The notes under the pieces: model-generated
The model's database searches: none
Told to the model about the DNA's origin: nothing
Seen by the model: only the letters and a program-made list of their open reading frames with translations
Position numbers and translations under genes: made by a program
In this document: piece by piece, positions 1-10,380 of the stretch
Layout of the letters: each line of letters opens with the position of its first letter
Position numbering within the stretch: the stretch's first letter is position 1
Assembly: GCF_019966575.1 (NCBI RefSeq)
Contig: NZ_JAINFK010000005.1
Coordinates: forward strand, 124,001-188,000
Direction: 5' to 3'
From: Oricola cellulosilytica
Lineage (GTDB): Bacteria > Pseudomonadota > Alphaproteobacteria > Rhizobiales > Rhizobiaceae
DNA: 64,000 nucleotides

Positions 1-650
1 GGGTCGATCTCCTTCACTTGCTGCAGCAGGCGGATCGAATGGAAATAGCGCGCTCCTGGCCGTACGGTCAGATAGTTGGAGGGAACCGTTTCCAGATTGT
101 GGTTAAAAACGTCGGGCTTCGCCGTAACGACCGTCTCCAACGCATTTTCCTTGCGCAGAAAATCAGGCGTCAGGATTTCGATGGTCGTTCCCGGCGACTC
201 GCTGCGGATTGCCTTGATCACCTCCACGAAATGTTGTGCACCGCCGTCATCGAGATCATCTCGATCGACTGAGGTGATAACGACATGTTTCAACCCCATC
301 TGCCGGACCGCGAGCGCGACATTTTGCGGTTCGTCCGCATCGAGAGCTGACGGCCTGCCGGTCGCCACGTTGCAGAAAGCGCAAGCCCGTGTGCAAATCT
401 CGCCCATGATCATGAATGTTGCGTGCTTCTTCTCCCAACATTCGCCGATATTGGGGCAGCCCGCCTCTTCGCAGACCGTCACAAGGTTATGCGATTTGAC
501 GATTGCTTGGGTTTCCGAATAGCCGCGGGAGGTCGGAGCCTTCACGCGAATCCAGTCCGGCTTCTTATGTACTGGCTGATCGGGCCGATGCGCCTTTTCC
601 GGATGGCGCGTCTTCCTCGTCGTTTGTACAGTGTCCAGTATCGTGACCAT
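1..650 (-). CDS. lipA: Lipoyl synthase, C-terminus cut by the window edge
   Basis: Radical SAM enzyme that inserts two sulfurs into octanoyl groups on lipoyl domains, here presumably those of the pyruvate dehydrogenase encoded just upstream. About 216 residues are visible. The LipA-specific auxiliary cluster motif is present (Cys60, Cys65, Cys71, in [12 protein letters not shown]), followed by the radical SAM motif CTRACAFC (Cys86, Cys90, Cys93) and the lipoyl synthase stretch [12 protein letters not shown] chose the ATG at 648-650 because the protein then begins MVTILDT, like rhizobial LipA; the ribosome binding site is weak. Last visible gene of the pdh-lpd-lipA cluster. Confidence 0.97.
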   Translation of the reverse strand, partial: MVTILDTVQTTRKTRHPEKAHRPDQPVHKKPDWIRVKAPTSRGYSETQAIVKSHNLVTVCEEAGCPNIGECWEKKHATFMIMGEICTRACAFCNVATGRPSALDADEPQNVALAVRQMGLKHVVITSVDRDDLDDGGAQHFVEVIKAIRSESPGTTIEILTPDFLRKENALETVVTAKPDVFNHNLETVPSNYLTVRPGARYFHSIRLLQQVKEID

Positions 651-718
651 CTTAATTGTCCGCGTATCGGCCCCACCGGCCGCGATCAACAGTTGAGACT
701 CGCATGCTACATAGCAAC

Positions 719-750
719 GGCCAGGCGGAAATGCGAATTTCCACCTGGCC
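719..750 (-). terminator. Perfect hairpin after the GlsB-like gene, no T tract
   Basis: On the minus strand GGCCAGG-T-GGAAAT pairs with ATTTCC-G-CCTGGCC around a four-base loop, a 14-bp stem with one G-U wobble. It lies about 25 bases after the stop of the GlsB-like gene and about 70 before lipA. No T run follows, so it may be a weak terminator, an mRNA-stabilising structure or an attenuator rather than a classical intrinsic terminator. Confidence 0.55.
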
Positions 751-775
751 AATCATGTCAGTCAGGTTTCGGCAG

Positions 776-1039
776 TCAGGTGCGCCCGCGCACGAGCCGA
801 ACAACAAAAATCAGAAGGCAGGCACCGATAAAGCCGGTGATCAGATAAGCGATCCAGCCGGTGCCGAGAATTCCGATACCTAGAAGAGCAAGCAGCGCGT
901 TCAGCACAACCGCTCCGGCAATGCCGAGCAGAATGTTCATGAGCAAGCCCATGTCGCTCTTCATGACTTTTTCCGCAAGCCACCCGGCAAGACCGCCGAT
1001 TATGATGGCCGCAAGCCAACCCACTCCATTCAATTCCAT
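776..1039 (-). CDS. GlsB/YeaQ/YmgE-family small membrane protein
   Basis: Small integral membrane protein of the transglycosylase-associated / stress-response family. It has 87 residues with three hydrophobic segments: WLAAIIIGGLAGWLAEKVM, then LLMNILLGIAGAVVLNALLA, then the C-terminal WIAYLITGFIGACLLIFVV. Glycines are closely spaced, as is typical of the family. The ATG at 1037-1039 has a GGAG about 9 bases upstream; a GTG nine codons earlier is possible but has no such site. The exact biochemical role of the family is not known. It sits between lpd and lipA on the same strand. Confidence 0.85.
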   Translation of the reverse strand: MELNGVGWLAAIIIGGLAGWLAEKVMKSDMGLLMNILLGIAGAVVLNALLALLGIGILGTGWIAYLITGFIGACLLIFVVRLVRGRT

Positions 1040-1176
1040 GTCCGAGTCTCCAAAGTCTCTTTTCACGCTTCATGACGCAGAACGAAAAAGCGTCATCGAG
1101 TGAAAGCGCAGAGTTGTTTAAAGGTTCCAGCGCCAAGATACCAATTAACTTGCTACGGCGTGGCATAGCAAATCGA

Positions 1177-2622
1177 TCAAGCATTCAAGACACGCCCATA
1201 GGCATCCAGAACACTCTCTTTCATCATTTCAGAGAGAGTAGGATGCGGGAAGACGGTGTGCATCAACTCTTCCTCGGTTGTCTCAAGGTTCATGGCCACC
1301 ACAAAGCCCTGGATCAATTCCGTGACTTCGGCCCCCACCATGTGCGCGCCCAGCAATTGGCCCGTCTTCTTGTCGAAAATTGTCTTGATCAGGCCCTGAT
1401 CCTCGCCAAGCGCAATTGCCTTGCCATTGGCGCCGAACTGAAAACGACCCACACGCACGTCATATCCCGAGTCCTTCGCCTTCGCTTCCGTTAGACCAAC
1501 AGACGCGACTTGCGGATGACAATAGGTACAGCCCGGAATCTTGTCTTTTTCTATCGGATGCACCCCCGGCACGCCTGCAATTTTCTCGACGCAGATCACC
1601 CCTTCATGCTCAGCCTTGTGGGCGAGCATCGGCGGTCCGGCAACATCGCCTATGGCGTAGATGCCATCCACATTTGTTCGGCCGTACCCGTCGATCACTA
1701 TGCAGCCACGGTCGGTCTTGACGCCAGTATCCTCGAGGCCGAGATCTTCGATATTGCCCTGCACCCCCACCGCAGATATCAGCCGGTCGGCCTCTATCGT
1801 TTCGGTCTTGCCGCCCTTCATCTCGATCGTCGCCCTGACCGAGTTGGAACCTTTTTCGACTTTGGTCACCTTGGCATCGGTGTGTATTTTCAATCCGTGT
1901 TTTTCAAGGCGTTTGCGGGCGAATGCGGAAATCTCCGCATCCTCGACCGGCATGACGGTCGGCATCAGTTCGACGACGGTGACGTCGCAGCCCATGGAAT
2001 TGTAGAAGCTGGCAAATTCTATGCCGATCGCGCCGGAGCCCATCACGATCAGTTTTTTCGGCAGTTCCTTCGGCACCATCGCTTCGAAGTAAGTCCAGAT
2101 CAGCTTTCCGTCCGGCTCGATCCCCGGCAATGCTCGCGGGCGCGCGCCCGTCGCGACGATGATGTGTCTTGCGGTGTATTCGCCCTCTCCCTTGGTGCCC
2201 TTCGGCGCGGGATGCTGTGGCTCCATTGGCTTCTTGGTGGGCTTGCCGACCGAAATCTTGCCCTTTCCGGTGAGCTTGGCCTCACCCCAAATCACGTCGA
2301 CCTTGTTCTTCTTCATCAGAAAGCCCACGCCGCCATTCAACCGCGCGGAAACGCCTCGCGAGCGATCGACGACCGCCTTCACGTCCGCCGACACACTGCC
2401 TTCCAGCTTGAGACCGTAACTCTTTGCGTGAGAAGCGTAATCCATCACCTCCGCGGAGCGGAGAAGCGCCTTGGTCGGAATACAGCCCCAGTTTAGGCAG
2501 ATGCCGCCCAGGTGCTCGCGCTCTACGATCGCGGTTTTCAATCCAAGCTGTGCGGAACGAATGGCGGTCACGTAACCGCCCGGGCCGGATCCAATGATGA
2601 TGACGTCATAATTCTCGGCCAT
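1177..2622 (-). CDS. lpd: Dihydrolipoyl dehydrogenase (E3)
   Basis: FAD-dependent E3 component that reoxidises dihydrolipoyl groups and passes electrons to NAD+. 481 residues. It has the N-terminal FAD-binding GSGPGGY, the redox-active disulfide in GGICLNWGCIPTKALL (Cys42 and Cys47), a second nucleotide-binding GSGAIG, and the C-terminal HPHPTLSE carrying the catalytic His-Glu pair. No lipoyl domain is fused to this E3, unlike some homologues. It lies in the pdh cluster but is separated from pdhC by two small genes, so it may serve pyruvate dehydrogenase specifically, with another lpd elsewhere for 2-oxoglutarate dehydrogenase (inference). Confidence 0.98.
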   Translation of the reverse strand: MAENYDVIIIGSGPGGYVTAIRSAQLGLKTAIVEREHLGGICLNWGCIPTKALLRSAEVMDYASHAKSYGLKLEGSVSADVKAVVDRSRGVSARLNGGVGFLMKKNKVDVIWGEAKLTGKGKISVGKPTKKPMEPQHPAPKGTKGEGEYTARHIIVATGARPRALPGIEPDGKLIWTYFEAMVPKELPKKLIVMGSGAIGIEFASFYNSMGCDVTVVELMPTVMPVEDAEISAFARKRLEKHGLKIHTDAKVTKVEKGSNSVRATIEMKGGKTETIEADRLISAVGVQGNIEDLGLEDTGVKTDRGCIVIDGYGRTNVDGIYAIGDVAGPPMLAHKAEHEGVICVEKIAGVPGVHPIEKDKIPGCTYCHPQVASVGLTEAKAKDSGYDVRVGRFQFGANGKAIALGEDQGLIKTIFDKKTGQLLGAHMVGAEVTELIQGFVVAMNLETTEEELMHTVFPHPTLSEMMKESVLDAYGRVLNA

Positions 2623-2706
2623 GGGGCTTCCACTCCTTGCTTGTCCTCATGCGGTCGCCACGCGAACCGCCAATGGGCTGCGGGAGCGGTAGGCCCTGGT
2701 GTCCCT

Positions 2707-2970
2707 TCAGCCGATATCGTCGGCGGCGGGCTCGGGTTTCATCAGCATCCCGTAAATCTCGTCTTTCAGCGCCATCCGGCGCTTTCTCATCTCAGTCATG
2801 CGGCTGTCATCGCATGGTTCGATATCGGTCTCGGCGCGATGAATTTCCCGGTTGATTTCGTGATAATCGTCCGTGATCCGGTGAAAGTGACCATCCGTTT
2901 CACGCAGATGCTGGATATGGCTCACGAGTTCCGGGAATTCCTCTGCCAATTCGTGCGGGACATGAGACAT
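2707..2970 (-). CDS. YdcH-like DUF465 protein
   Basis: Small, highly charged, helical protein of 87 residues. The pattern LVSHIQHLRETDGHFHRITDDYHEINREIHR, followed by a basic RKRRMALKDEIYGML helix, is that of the DUF465/YdcH family, which has no established function. The ATG at 2968-2970 has a strong GGAGG about 8 bases upstream, so it is preferred over the in-frame Met eleven codons earlier. It lies in line between the SGNH hydrolase and lpd. Confidence 0.8.
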   Translation of the reverse strand: MSHVPHELAEEFPELVSHIQHLRETDGHFHRITDDYHEINREIHRAETDIEPCDDSRMTEMRKRRMALKDEIYGMLMKPEPAADDIG

Positions 2971-3044
2971 TAATGAACCTCCGTTTTTCGAGTGTTTCAT
3001 CAAGCCTAGTACCGCCTGTTCATGCCTCCTTGATCCGTATCAAC

Positions 3045-3683
3045 CTAAAGACCGAGCATCAGAGAAACGACCGGCGCAAGCGCCTTACCGATCGCCTTGG
3101 TATTGTCTGCGTCGAGATGAATTCCGTCGAGGGGCGTGGTTTTCGCCACAGTCGATGCATCGAAGAATCCACATTCCAGTTCGTCCGCGAGGTCACCAAA
3201 CATCGATCCGAGCATGCGCGACTCCTCGACCTTCCCGGCGAACATCGCCGCGAAGTCCGGATTGGCGGTCTCACAGAATGGCGGCGGCGCAACGATCAAT
3301 ATCTCCGGCGTGCCGACCTCGAGCGACCAGTCGTGTCTCCGAACGAGACCGACCAGTTTCGCCATACCCTGTTTCGCGGCGATCGCCTGACCGGCAACAG
3401 CCGGCTTCAGGTCGTTTGTGCCGAGCAGGACGATGACGAGATCGATTGGCTTATGCGTTGTCAGCAGCGTCGGCAGCACACGCGCACCGTTTCGGTCTGC
3501 CTCGCCGAGATAGTCGTCAAACGCCGTCGTGCGTCCGTTCAACCCCTCGGCCGCGACGTCCACCCTTCCGCCAAGCGCCTGAGCCAGCGCAACAGGCCAG
3601 CGGTTCTCGCGCTTGTGCCGCGCGAGTGTCTTCGCGTCGTACCCCCAGGTGAGTGAGTCGCCAAAGGCCAGTACGGTCTTCAC
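3045..3683 (-). CDS. SGNH/GDSL-family hydrolase
   Basis: Probable esterase or lipase-type hydrolase of 212 residues. Block I is AFGDSLTWGY with the nucleophile Ser10, block III is GTND at 88-91, and block V is DGIHLD with Asp186 and His189 completing the catalytic triad. No signal peptide is visible, so it should be cytoplasmic. The start is a GTG at 3681-3683, ten bases after the pdhC stop, with GGGATGG as the ribosome binding site, so it is probably translated from the pdh mRNA. The substrate cannot be told from sequence. Confidence 0.88.
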   Translation of the reverse strand: MKTVLAFGDSLTWGYDAKTLARHKRENRWPVALAQALGGRVDVAAEGLNGRTTAFDDYLGEADRNGARVLPTLLTTHKPIDLVIVLLGTNDLKPAVAGQAIAAKQGMAKLVGLVRRHDWSLEVGTPEILIVAPPPFCETANPDFAAMFAGKVEESRMLGSMFGDLADELECGFFDASTVAKTTPLDGIHLDADNTKAIGKALAPVVSLMLGL

Positions 3684-3693
3684 GCCGCCATCC

Positions 3694-5082
3694 CTAGACC
3701 AGCATGCTCATCGGGTTTTCGATATACGACTTGAACGCCGCCAACAGTTCCGCGCCAAGCGCCCCGTCGACGCAGCGATGGTCTGTCGAGAGCGTCACCG
3801 TCATCACCTGAGCGATGGCCAGTGCCCCGTCCTTCACCACCGGACGCTGCTCGCCAGCGCCTACCGCGAGAATGGTCGCATGGGGCGGATTCACGACCGC
3901 CGCAAAGTCCTTCACGCCCATCATTCCCATGTTGGAAACCGCCGTCGTGCCGCCCTGATATTCCTGCGGCTGCAGCTTGCGCTCCTTTGCGCGCTTGCCC
4001 AAGTCCTTCATCTCGTTGGAAATGACAGAGAGCGGCTTCATCTCTGCCTGCCGAATGATCGGCGTGATCAATCCACCCGGGATCGAGACGGCGACGCCGA
4101 CATCGGCGTGCTTGTGCCTGACCATCGCCTCGTCCGTCCAGGAAACATTCGCGTCCGGCAAGTCGCGCAGCGCCAGCGCAAGCGCCTTGATGACCATGTC
4201 GTTGACCGACAGTTTGTACGACGGCTTGTCGTCTTTCTTGGGGGCCGCCGAGTTGAGCTCGCCGCGAAGCTTCAGCAACGCGTCGAGTTCGCAATCGACC
4301 GAGACGTAGAAATGCGGGATCGTCTGCTTGGACTCGACCAACCTTTTGGCGATCGTCTTGCGCATAGCGTCGTGTTTGACGAGTTCGTAGGAGCCCTCCT
4401 CGAACAATTTGAGGACTGCGTCTGTCGATGGTCCCGTGGCAAGCGCCGGTGCGAGTGCCGCTTCCGCTTTGGCTGCCGCGGCTGGCGCTTTTGCGCCGCC
4501 ATCCGCAATCGCAGCCTCGACATCGCGCTTGACGATCCGGCCTTTCGGGCCGGACCCCTTCATCGCGGTAATGTCGACGCCTTCTGCTTTCGCGATCCGG
4601 CGCGCAAGCGGCGACGCAAAGACCTTCTCTCCCTCCTTCGTTGGCACCGGACCAGCCCTCACGTCGTCCGGAACCGGCTTGCCGTGGGCTGCACCCGTGT
4701 CCGTAGCCTTTTCGGCCGGCTTGGGCGTTGCTTCGGCGGCGGGTGGCGCTTTTTTCGCTTCCGATGTTTCGGCCTTGGCGGTCTCGGGTATGGCTGCCCC
4801 GTTTCCACCGCCGGCTGCTGCGGCATCGCTAACATCCTCGCCCTCGCCGGCGAGGATCGCGATGACCTCGTTCACCTTCACGCCTTCCGCACCCTCCGCG
4901 ACCAGTATCTTGGCAACGGTGCCCTCATCAACCGCTTCCACTTCCATTGTCGCTTTGTCGGTCTCGATCTCGGCGATCACATCGCCCGAAGAAACCGTGT
5001 CTCCCTCCTTGACGAGCCACTTGGCGAGATTGCCCTCCTCCATCGTTGGGGAAAGCGCGGGCATCGTAATATTGATCGGCAT
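3694..5082 (-). CDS. pdhC: Pyruvate dehydrogenase E2, dihydrolipoamide acetyltransferase
   Basis: Core of the pyruvate dehydrogenase complex; moves acetyl groups from E1 to CoA. 462 residues: one lipoyl domain (residues 1-80, lipoyl-lysine Lys43 in [11 protein letters not shown]), an Ala/Pro/Lys-rich linker, a peripheral-subunit-binding domain containing [16 protein letters not shown], a second linker, and the catalytic domain ending with the DHRCVDG active site. A GGGGAG site directly after the pdhB stop drives translation. The first 50 residues nearly match those of pdhB. Confidence 0.98.
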   Translation of the reverse strand: MPINITMPALSPTMEEGNLAKWLVKEGDTVSSGDVIAEIETDKATMEVEAVDEGTVAKILVAEGAEGVKVNEVIAILAGEGEDVSDAAAAGGGNGAAIPETAKAETSEAKKAPPAAEATPKPAEKATDTGAAHGKPVPDDVRAGPVPTKEGEKVFASPLARRIAKAEGVDITAMKGSGPKGRIVKRDVEAAIADGGAKAPAAAAKAEAALAPALATGPSTDAVLKLFEEGSYELVKHDAMRKTIAKRLVESKQTIPHFYVSVDCELDALLKLRGELNSAAPKKDDKPSYKLSVNDMVIKALALALRDLPDANVSWTDEAMVRHKHADVGVAVSIPGGLITPIIRQAEMKPLSVISNEMKDLGKRAKERKLQPQEYQGGTTAVSNMGMMGVKDFAAVVNPPHATILAVGAGEQRPVVKDGALAIAQVMTVTLSTDHRCVDGALGAELLAAFKSYIENPMSMLV

Positions 5083-5094
5083 AATGCTCTCCCC

Positions 5095-6507
5095 TTAGGC
5101 GGAATAGGTAACCGCTTTGACCGCGTCGATGACCTCGCCGACATTCGGCAGCGCCAGCTTTTCCAGATTCGCGGCATACGGCATCGGCACATCCTTGCCC
5201 GCGATGGTGATCACCGGCGCGTCCAGATAATCGAATGCCTGCCGCTGAACCTGATTAGAGATGTAGTCACCGACGGAACATTGCGGAAAGCCCTCCTCTA
5301 CCGTGACAAGTCGGCCGGTCTTTTTCACGCTGGCGATTACGGAAGGCAGGTCCATCGGCCGGATTGTGCGAAGATCGATGACCTCGCATTCGATCCCCAG
5401 GCCCGCCAACTCCTCTGCGGCCTTGATGGCGTAGGTCATGCCGATTCCGAATGACACGATCGTGCAGTCGCCGCCCTTGCGATGAATGCGCGCCTTGCCG
5501 ATCGGCAGAACGAAGTCGTCCATTTTCGGCACGTCGAAGGTCTGCCCGTACAGGATCTCGTTCTCGAGGAAAATGACCGGGTTCGGATCGCGGATGGCGG
5601 CCTTGAGAAGGCCCTTTGCATCCGCCGCCGTATACGGCTGGATGACCTTCAGGCCCGGCACATGGCTATACCATGCGGCATAATCCTGGCTGTGCTGCGC
5701 GGCAACGCGAGCAGCCGCGCCGTTCGGGCCCCGGAACACCATCGGCGCGCCCATCTGGCCACCAGACATATACAGCGTCTTGGCGGCAGAGTTGATGATT
5801 TGGTCGATTGCCTGCATCGCGAAATTGAAAGTCATGAACTCCACGATCGGACGGAGGCCTGTCATCGCCGCACCGACCCCCACGCCGGCAAAACCGTGCT
5901 CAGTGATCGGTGTATCGACCACGCGCTTCGCACCGAACTCGTCTAGCAAACCCTGAGTGATCTTGTAGGCGCCCTGGTATTCGGCAACCTCCTCACCCAT
6001 GATGAAGACATCGCCATCGCGCCGCATTTCTTCCGCCATCGCGTCGCGCAACGCCTCGCGTACCGTCGTCGGCACCATCTCGGTCCCCTCCGGAATGTCC
6101 GGATCGCTTCCGACGTCTATTGCTTCCGGTTCGGGATGGACCTTTCCCTCTGCAGGCACTTTGCGGCTTTCCATCTCATCGGCCGGCGTTTCCGCTTTGG
6201 CTTCTTCCCCCTTGGCACCGCCGTCCGCCTTTGCAGATTCGGCGTCGATATCATCGGCGCTTTCGCCGTCCTGAAGCAGCACCGCGATACGGGTATTGAC
6301 CTTCACGCCTTCAGCACCCTCGGCGATGAGGATTTTTCCAATCACTCCTTCATCGACGGCTTCCACTTCCATCGTGGCCTTGTCGGTTTCGATTTCGGCG
6401 ATTACATCGCCGGATGTCACAGAATCCCCCTCTTTTTTCAACCACTTGGCCAGGTTTCCTTCTTCCATGGTCGGTGAGAGCGCAGGCATGAGAATATCGA
6501 TCGGCAT
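5095..6507 (-). CDS. pdhB: Pyruvate dehydrogenase E1 beta with N-terminal lipoyl domain
   Basis: Beta subunit of the thiamine-diphosphate-dependent pyruvate dehydrogenase E1. 470 residues, longer than the usual ~330 because residues 1-80 are a complete lipoyl domain (Lys43 in [11 protein letters not shown]), followed by an acidic/Ala-rich linker to about residue 135. The E1-beta body then starts with [14 protein letters not shown] and has [12 protein letters not shown] and [15 protein letters not shown] lipoyl domain on E1-beta is known from rhizobia and some other alphaproteobacteria. Twelve bases separate it from each neighbouring pdh gene, each gap holding a purine-rich ribosome binding site. 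Confidence 0.97.
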   Translation of the reverse strand: MPIDILMPALSPTMEEGNLAKWLKKEGDSVTSGDVIAEIETDKATMEVEAVDEGVIGKILIAEGAEGVKVNTRIAVLLQDGESADDIDAESAKADGGAKGEEAKAETPADEMESRKVPAEGKVHPEPEAIDVGSDPDIPEGTEMVPTTVREALRDAMAEEMRRDGDVFIMGEEVAEYQGAYKITQGLLDEFGAKRVVDTPITEHGFAGVGVGAAMTGLRPIVEFMTFNFAMQAIDQIINSAAKTLYMSGGQMGAPMVFRGPNGAAARVAAQHSQDYAAWYSHVPGLKVIQPYTAADAKGLLKAAIRDPNPVIFLENEILYGQTFDVPKMDDFVLPIGKARIHRKGGDCTIVSFGIGMTYAIKAAEELAGLGIECEVIDLRTIRPMDLPSVIASVKKTGRLVTVEEGFPQCSVGDYISNQVQRQAFDYLDAPVITIAGKDVPMPYAANLEKLALPNVGEVIDAVKAVTYSA

Positions 6508-6519
6508 GTCCGCTCTCCC

Positions 6520-7560
6520 TTAAAGCAAGATGTCTGTGTAGAGCTCGGAAACGTCCGGCTCTGGGTTTGTCTGGGCAAATTCGGCCGCGTCACTCACGAT
6601 CTCGCGAACCTCCTTGTCGATGGCCTTCAAGGCATTCTCATCAGCAAATTTCTTCTCGATAATGCGCGCCTTCACCTGCTCGATTGGATCGTGTTCCGAG
6701 CGCATCTTCTGGACCTCGTCCTTGGAACGGTATTTCGCCGGATCTGACATCGAGTGTCCGCGATAACGGTATGTTTGCATCTCCAGGATGACAGGTCCTT
6801 TCCCCGATCGCGCATATTCCAACGCCACCTCAGCGGCCGATTTCACGGCCCGTACATCCATCCCGTCCACCTGGAAGCCCGGAATTGAGAAGGAAGCACC
6901 GCGTTGCGAGAAGTCAGTTTGCGCCGACGAGCGAGTCACCGAAGTCCCCATCGCATAGCGGTTGTTCTCGACGACATAGACGACCGGAAGCTTCCATAGC
7001 GCCGCCATGTTGAAACTTTCGTAGACCTGCCCCTGGTTGGCTGCGCCATCGCCGAAATATGTGCACGAAACATTGCCGTTCTCTCGGTAGCGGTTGGCGA
7101 AGGCTAGCCCCGTGCCAAGCGACACTTGGGCGCCAACGATCCCGTGGCCGCCGTAGAAGTGCTTCTCCTTCGAGAACATGTGCATCGAGCCGCCCTTCCC
7201 TTTGGAATAGCCGCCGCGCCGCCCCGTCAGCTCCGCCATAACCCCGCGAGACTCCATCCCGGTCGCGAGCATGTGGCCATGGTCTCGATATGCAGTGATG
7301 ACCTGATCGCCTTCGATCATCGCCATTTGCATGCCCGTGACGACTGCTTCCTGACCGATATAGAGGTGACAGAATCCACCAATGAACCCCATGCCATAAA
7401 GCTGGCCGGCCTTTTCCTCGAAGCGCCGGATGAGCAGCATGTCACGATAAGCTTTGAGTTCTTCATCCTTCTCGAACTCTGCCGGAGGCGGGGCTGTCAG
7501 GGATGCGCCGGATTTCCCCTTCGCCGAACCGGCAGGGGCCTTTTTGGCTCGCGTAGCCAT
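6520..7560 (-). CDS. pdhA: Pyruvate dehydrogenase E1 alpha
   Basis: Alpha subunit of E1, which decarboxylates pyruvate and reductively acetylates the lipoyl arm. 346 residues. The thiamine diphosphate/Mg motif is GDGAANQGQVYESFNMAALW ending in the VENN stretch, and the mobile active-site loop is YRYRGHSMSDPAKYRS. An N-terminal Lys/Ala-rich extension of about 25 residues precedes the family body. The ATG at 7558-7560 has GGGAGTG upstream. First gene of pdhABC; the 134-bp gap before it should hold the pdh promoter, but I could not pick one confidently. Confidence 0.98.
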   Translation of the reverse strand: MATRAKKAPAGSAKGKSGASLTAPPPAEFEKDEELKAYRDMLLIRRFEEKAGQLYGMGFIGGFCHLYIGQEAVVTGMQMAMIEGDQVITAYRDHGHMLATGMESRGVMAELTGRRGGYSKGKGGSMHMFSKEKHFYGGHGIVGAQVSLGTGLAFANRYRENGNVSCTYFGDGAANQGQVYESFNMAALWKLPVVYVVENNRYAMGTSVTRSSAQTDFSQRGASFSIPGFQVDGMDVRAVKSAAEVALEYARSGKGPVILEMQTYRYRGHSMSDPAKYRSKDEVQKMRSEHDPIEQVKARIIEKKFADENALKAIDKEVREIVSDAAEFAQTNPEPDVSELYTDILL

Positions 7561-7694
7561 ACGTTCACTCCCTAGCTTTTGTTATTTGCCATAGGGTAGC
7601 GTAAGGAAACGTGTTGGCAACATGAAAAACAGCATGACAGCCATGCCGTAACTCACTCAAAAATATCAGTGAATAGCGATTAACCAAAATTCAG

Positions 7695-8015
7695 TTAAGT
7701 GGCGCCGTCGTGCAAGATTACTATCTCGGACGACCGTGTAAGTCCGAGCAAACGACGCGCCTGCTCGTCTATCATGTCACGCTCCAGCGAACCGTCGCGC
7801 AGCATGGCTGTCTTCTTTTCCAATTCACTACGACGCTTTTCTAGCATCTGCAACTCGGAACTGAGCTGCGTAATTTCCTCCGTGTAGCGTTGCTGCGAGG
7901 CGAGGCCCAGCGAGCCATTCACTGCATGATGGCTGAAATAGGCAAGAACGCCAAAAGCAAACACTGGCAGCAGCAGGTGGCGCAGAGGCGAGCGTCTATG
8001 GTGACGGGTCCACAT
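7695..8015 (-). CDS. ftsB: FtsB/DivIC-family septum formation initiator
   Basis: Small bitopic division protein expected to join the FtsQ-FtsL complex at the septum. 106 residues: a basic cytoplasmic start (MWTRHHRRSPLRH), one membrane segment (HLLLPVFAFGVLAYFSH), then a coiled coil from about residue 40 (QRYTEEITQLSSELQMLEKR), and a conserved-looking ERDMIDEQARRLLGL near the end. The position immediately downstream of eno is the usual ftsB location. Its GGGGG ribosome binding site lies inside the arm of the hairpin at 8021-8054. Confidence 0.9.
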   Translation of the reverse strand: MWTRHHRRSPLRHLLLPVFAFGVLAYFSHHAVNGSLGLASQQRYTEEITQLSSELQMLEKRRSELEKKTAMLRDGSLERDMIDEQARRLLGLTRSSEIVILHDGAT

Positions 8016-8020
8016 TGAAA

Positions 8021-8054
8021 AGCCCCCAAAAGGTCCTCCGGGACCTTAGGGGCT
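8021..8054 (-). terminator. Double-stem hairpin between eno and ftsB
   Basis: On the minus strand an outer stem AGCCCC/GGGGCT encloses an inner stem AGGTCC/GGACCT with a four-base loop, and TTTTC follows. It begins 48 bases after the eno stop and looks like an intrinsic terminator. The downstream arm GGGGGCT also holds the only plausible ftsB ribosome binding site, so it could restrain ftsB translation in any read-through transcript. Confidence 0.7.
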
Positions 8055-8102
8055 CTTGGTTAAGCGGCTCTGAACAGGGCGCAGCAATTCACTGCCGTGT
8101 CG

Positions 8103-9416
<1,314 letters not shown>

Positions 9417-9516
9417 TTAGCGGAGCCTCTTGAAAAGTGAAACCGACTCGCATGACAAATTCATCCGTAATGATTGCGACCGACCAAATTCGCCATGCTT
9501 GCCGCGCGGGGATCGA

Positions 9517-10380
9517 TCAGGGGCTGGATCGTTTGGCGACCTCGTCGAACGCCCTCAGCGTATCAATGAGACGTGGCATGTCGGCGAGGTGCACCATGTT
9601 GGGTCCATCAGACGGAGCATGGTCGGGATCCTGATGGGTTTCGATGAACACGCCAGCCACACCTACGGCAACGGCGGCGCGAGCGAGCGTTTCGACAAAT
9701 CGGCGATCGCCGCCGCTCGATCCGCCCCGTCCTCCGGGCTGCTGAACGGAATGGGTCGCGTCGAAAATCACCGGCGCCCCGAACCCAGCCATGGTTGGCA
9801 AGGAGCGCATGTCCGAAACCAGAGTGTTATAGCCGAACGAAGTTCCGCGCTCTGTCAGGAGGACGTTCGGGTTGCCGCTATCGATGATCTTGGCGAGCAC
9901 ATTTTCCATGTCCCAAGGCGCAAGAAATTGCCCTTTTTTCACATTGACTACCCGGCCGGTGCGGCCGGCGGCCAGCAGGAGATCGGTCTGACGACAGAGG
10001 AAGGCCGGAATCTGCAAGATGTCCACGACTTCGGCAACTGATGCGCACTGCTCCTCCTTATGAATGTCGGTCAGCACCGGCAGGCCGAGTTGGCTCCTGA
10101 TATCTGCAAACACCGGCAGTGACTGCTCAAGCCCAAGGCCGCGTTTGCCGGACAGGGAGGTACGGTTCGCCTTGTCGAAGGATGACTTGTACACCAGTCC
10201 GATGCCAGCCTTGCCGCACATCTCGTTCAATGCGCCGGCAATGTCAAAGGCATGATCCCGGCTTTCCATCTGGCAGGGTCCGGCGATCAGCGCCAGCGGG
10301 GCGGCGTTGGAAAAGCTGACATCGCCGGCTTGAACGACGCTGTTGGCGGGAAAAGGTCCGCCATTCGTTGCGGTGTTCAT
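9517..10380 (-). CDS. kdsA: 3-deoxy-D-manno-octulosonate 8-phosphate synthase
   Basis: Condenses phosphoenolpyruvate with arabinose 5-phosphate to make KDO-8-phosphate for lipopolysaccharide. 287 residues. Family stretches are LIAGPCQMESRDHAFDIA, YKSSFDKANRTS, PVLTDIHKEEQ, IPAFLCRQTDLL, and PVIFDATHSVQQPG. Its ATG shares one base with the stop of the upstream VOC gene (TGATG), so the two are probably translationally coupled. Confidence 0.98.
   Translation of the reverse strand: MNTATNGGPFPANSVVQAGDVSFSNAAPLALIAGPCQMESRDHAFDIAGALNEMCGKAGIGLVYKSSFDKANRTSLSGKRGLGLEQSLPVFADIRSQLGLPVLTDIHKEEQCASVAEVVDILQIPAFLCRQTDLLLAAGRTGRVVNVKKGQFLAPWDMENVLAKIIDSGNPNVLLTERGTSFGYNTLVSDMRSLPTMAGFGAPVIFDATHSVQQPGGRGGSSGGDRRFVETLARAAVAVGVAGVFIETHQDPDHAPSDGPNMVHLADMPRLIDTLRAFDEVAKRSSP

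Noticed and set aside
1151-1172. Inverted repeat TTGCTA/TAGCAA after lpd
   Set aside because: Only a 6-bp AT-rich stem with a ten-base loop and no T tract; too weak to call a terminator.
3613-5454. A 613-codon plus-strand frame opposite the pdhC region
   Set aside because: Shadow of pdhC and its neighbours; low-complexity Arg/His-rich translation and no ribosome binding site.
7660-7700. Possible CtrA-binding site (TTAA repeats) before pdhA
   Set aside because: The two TTAA elements are 11 bases apart, not the seven required by the CtrA consensus.
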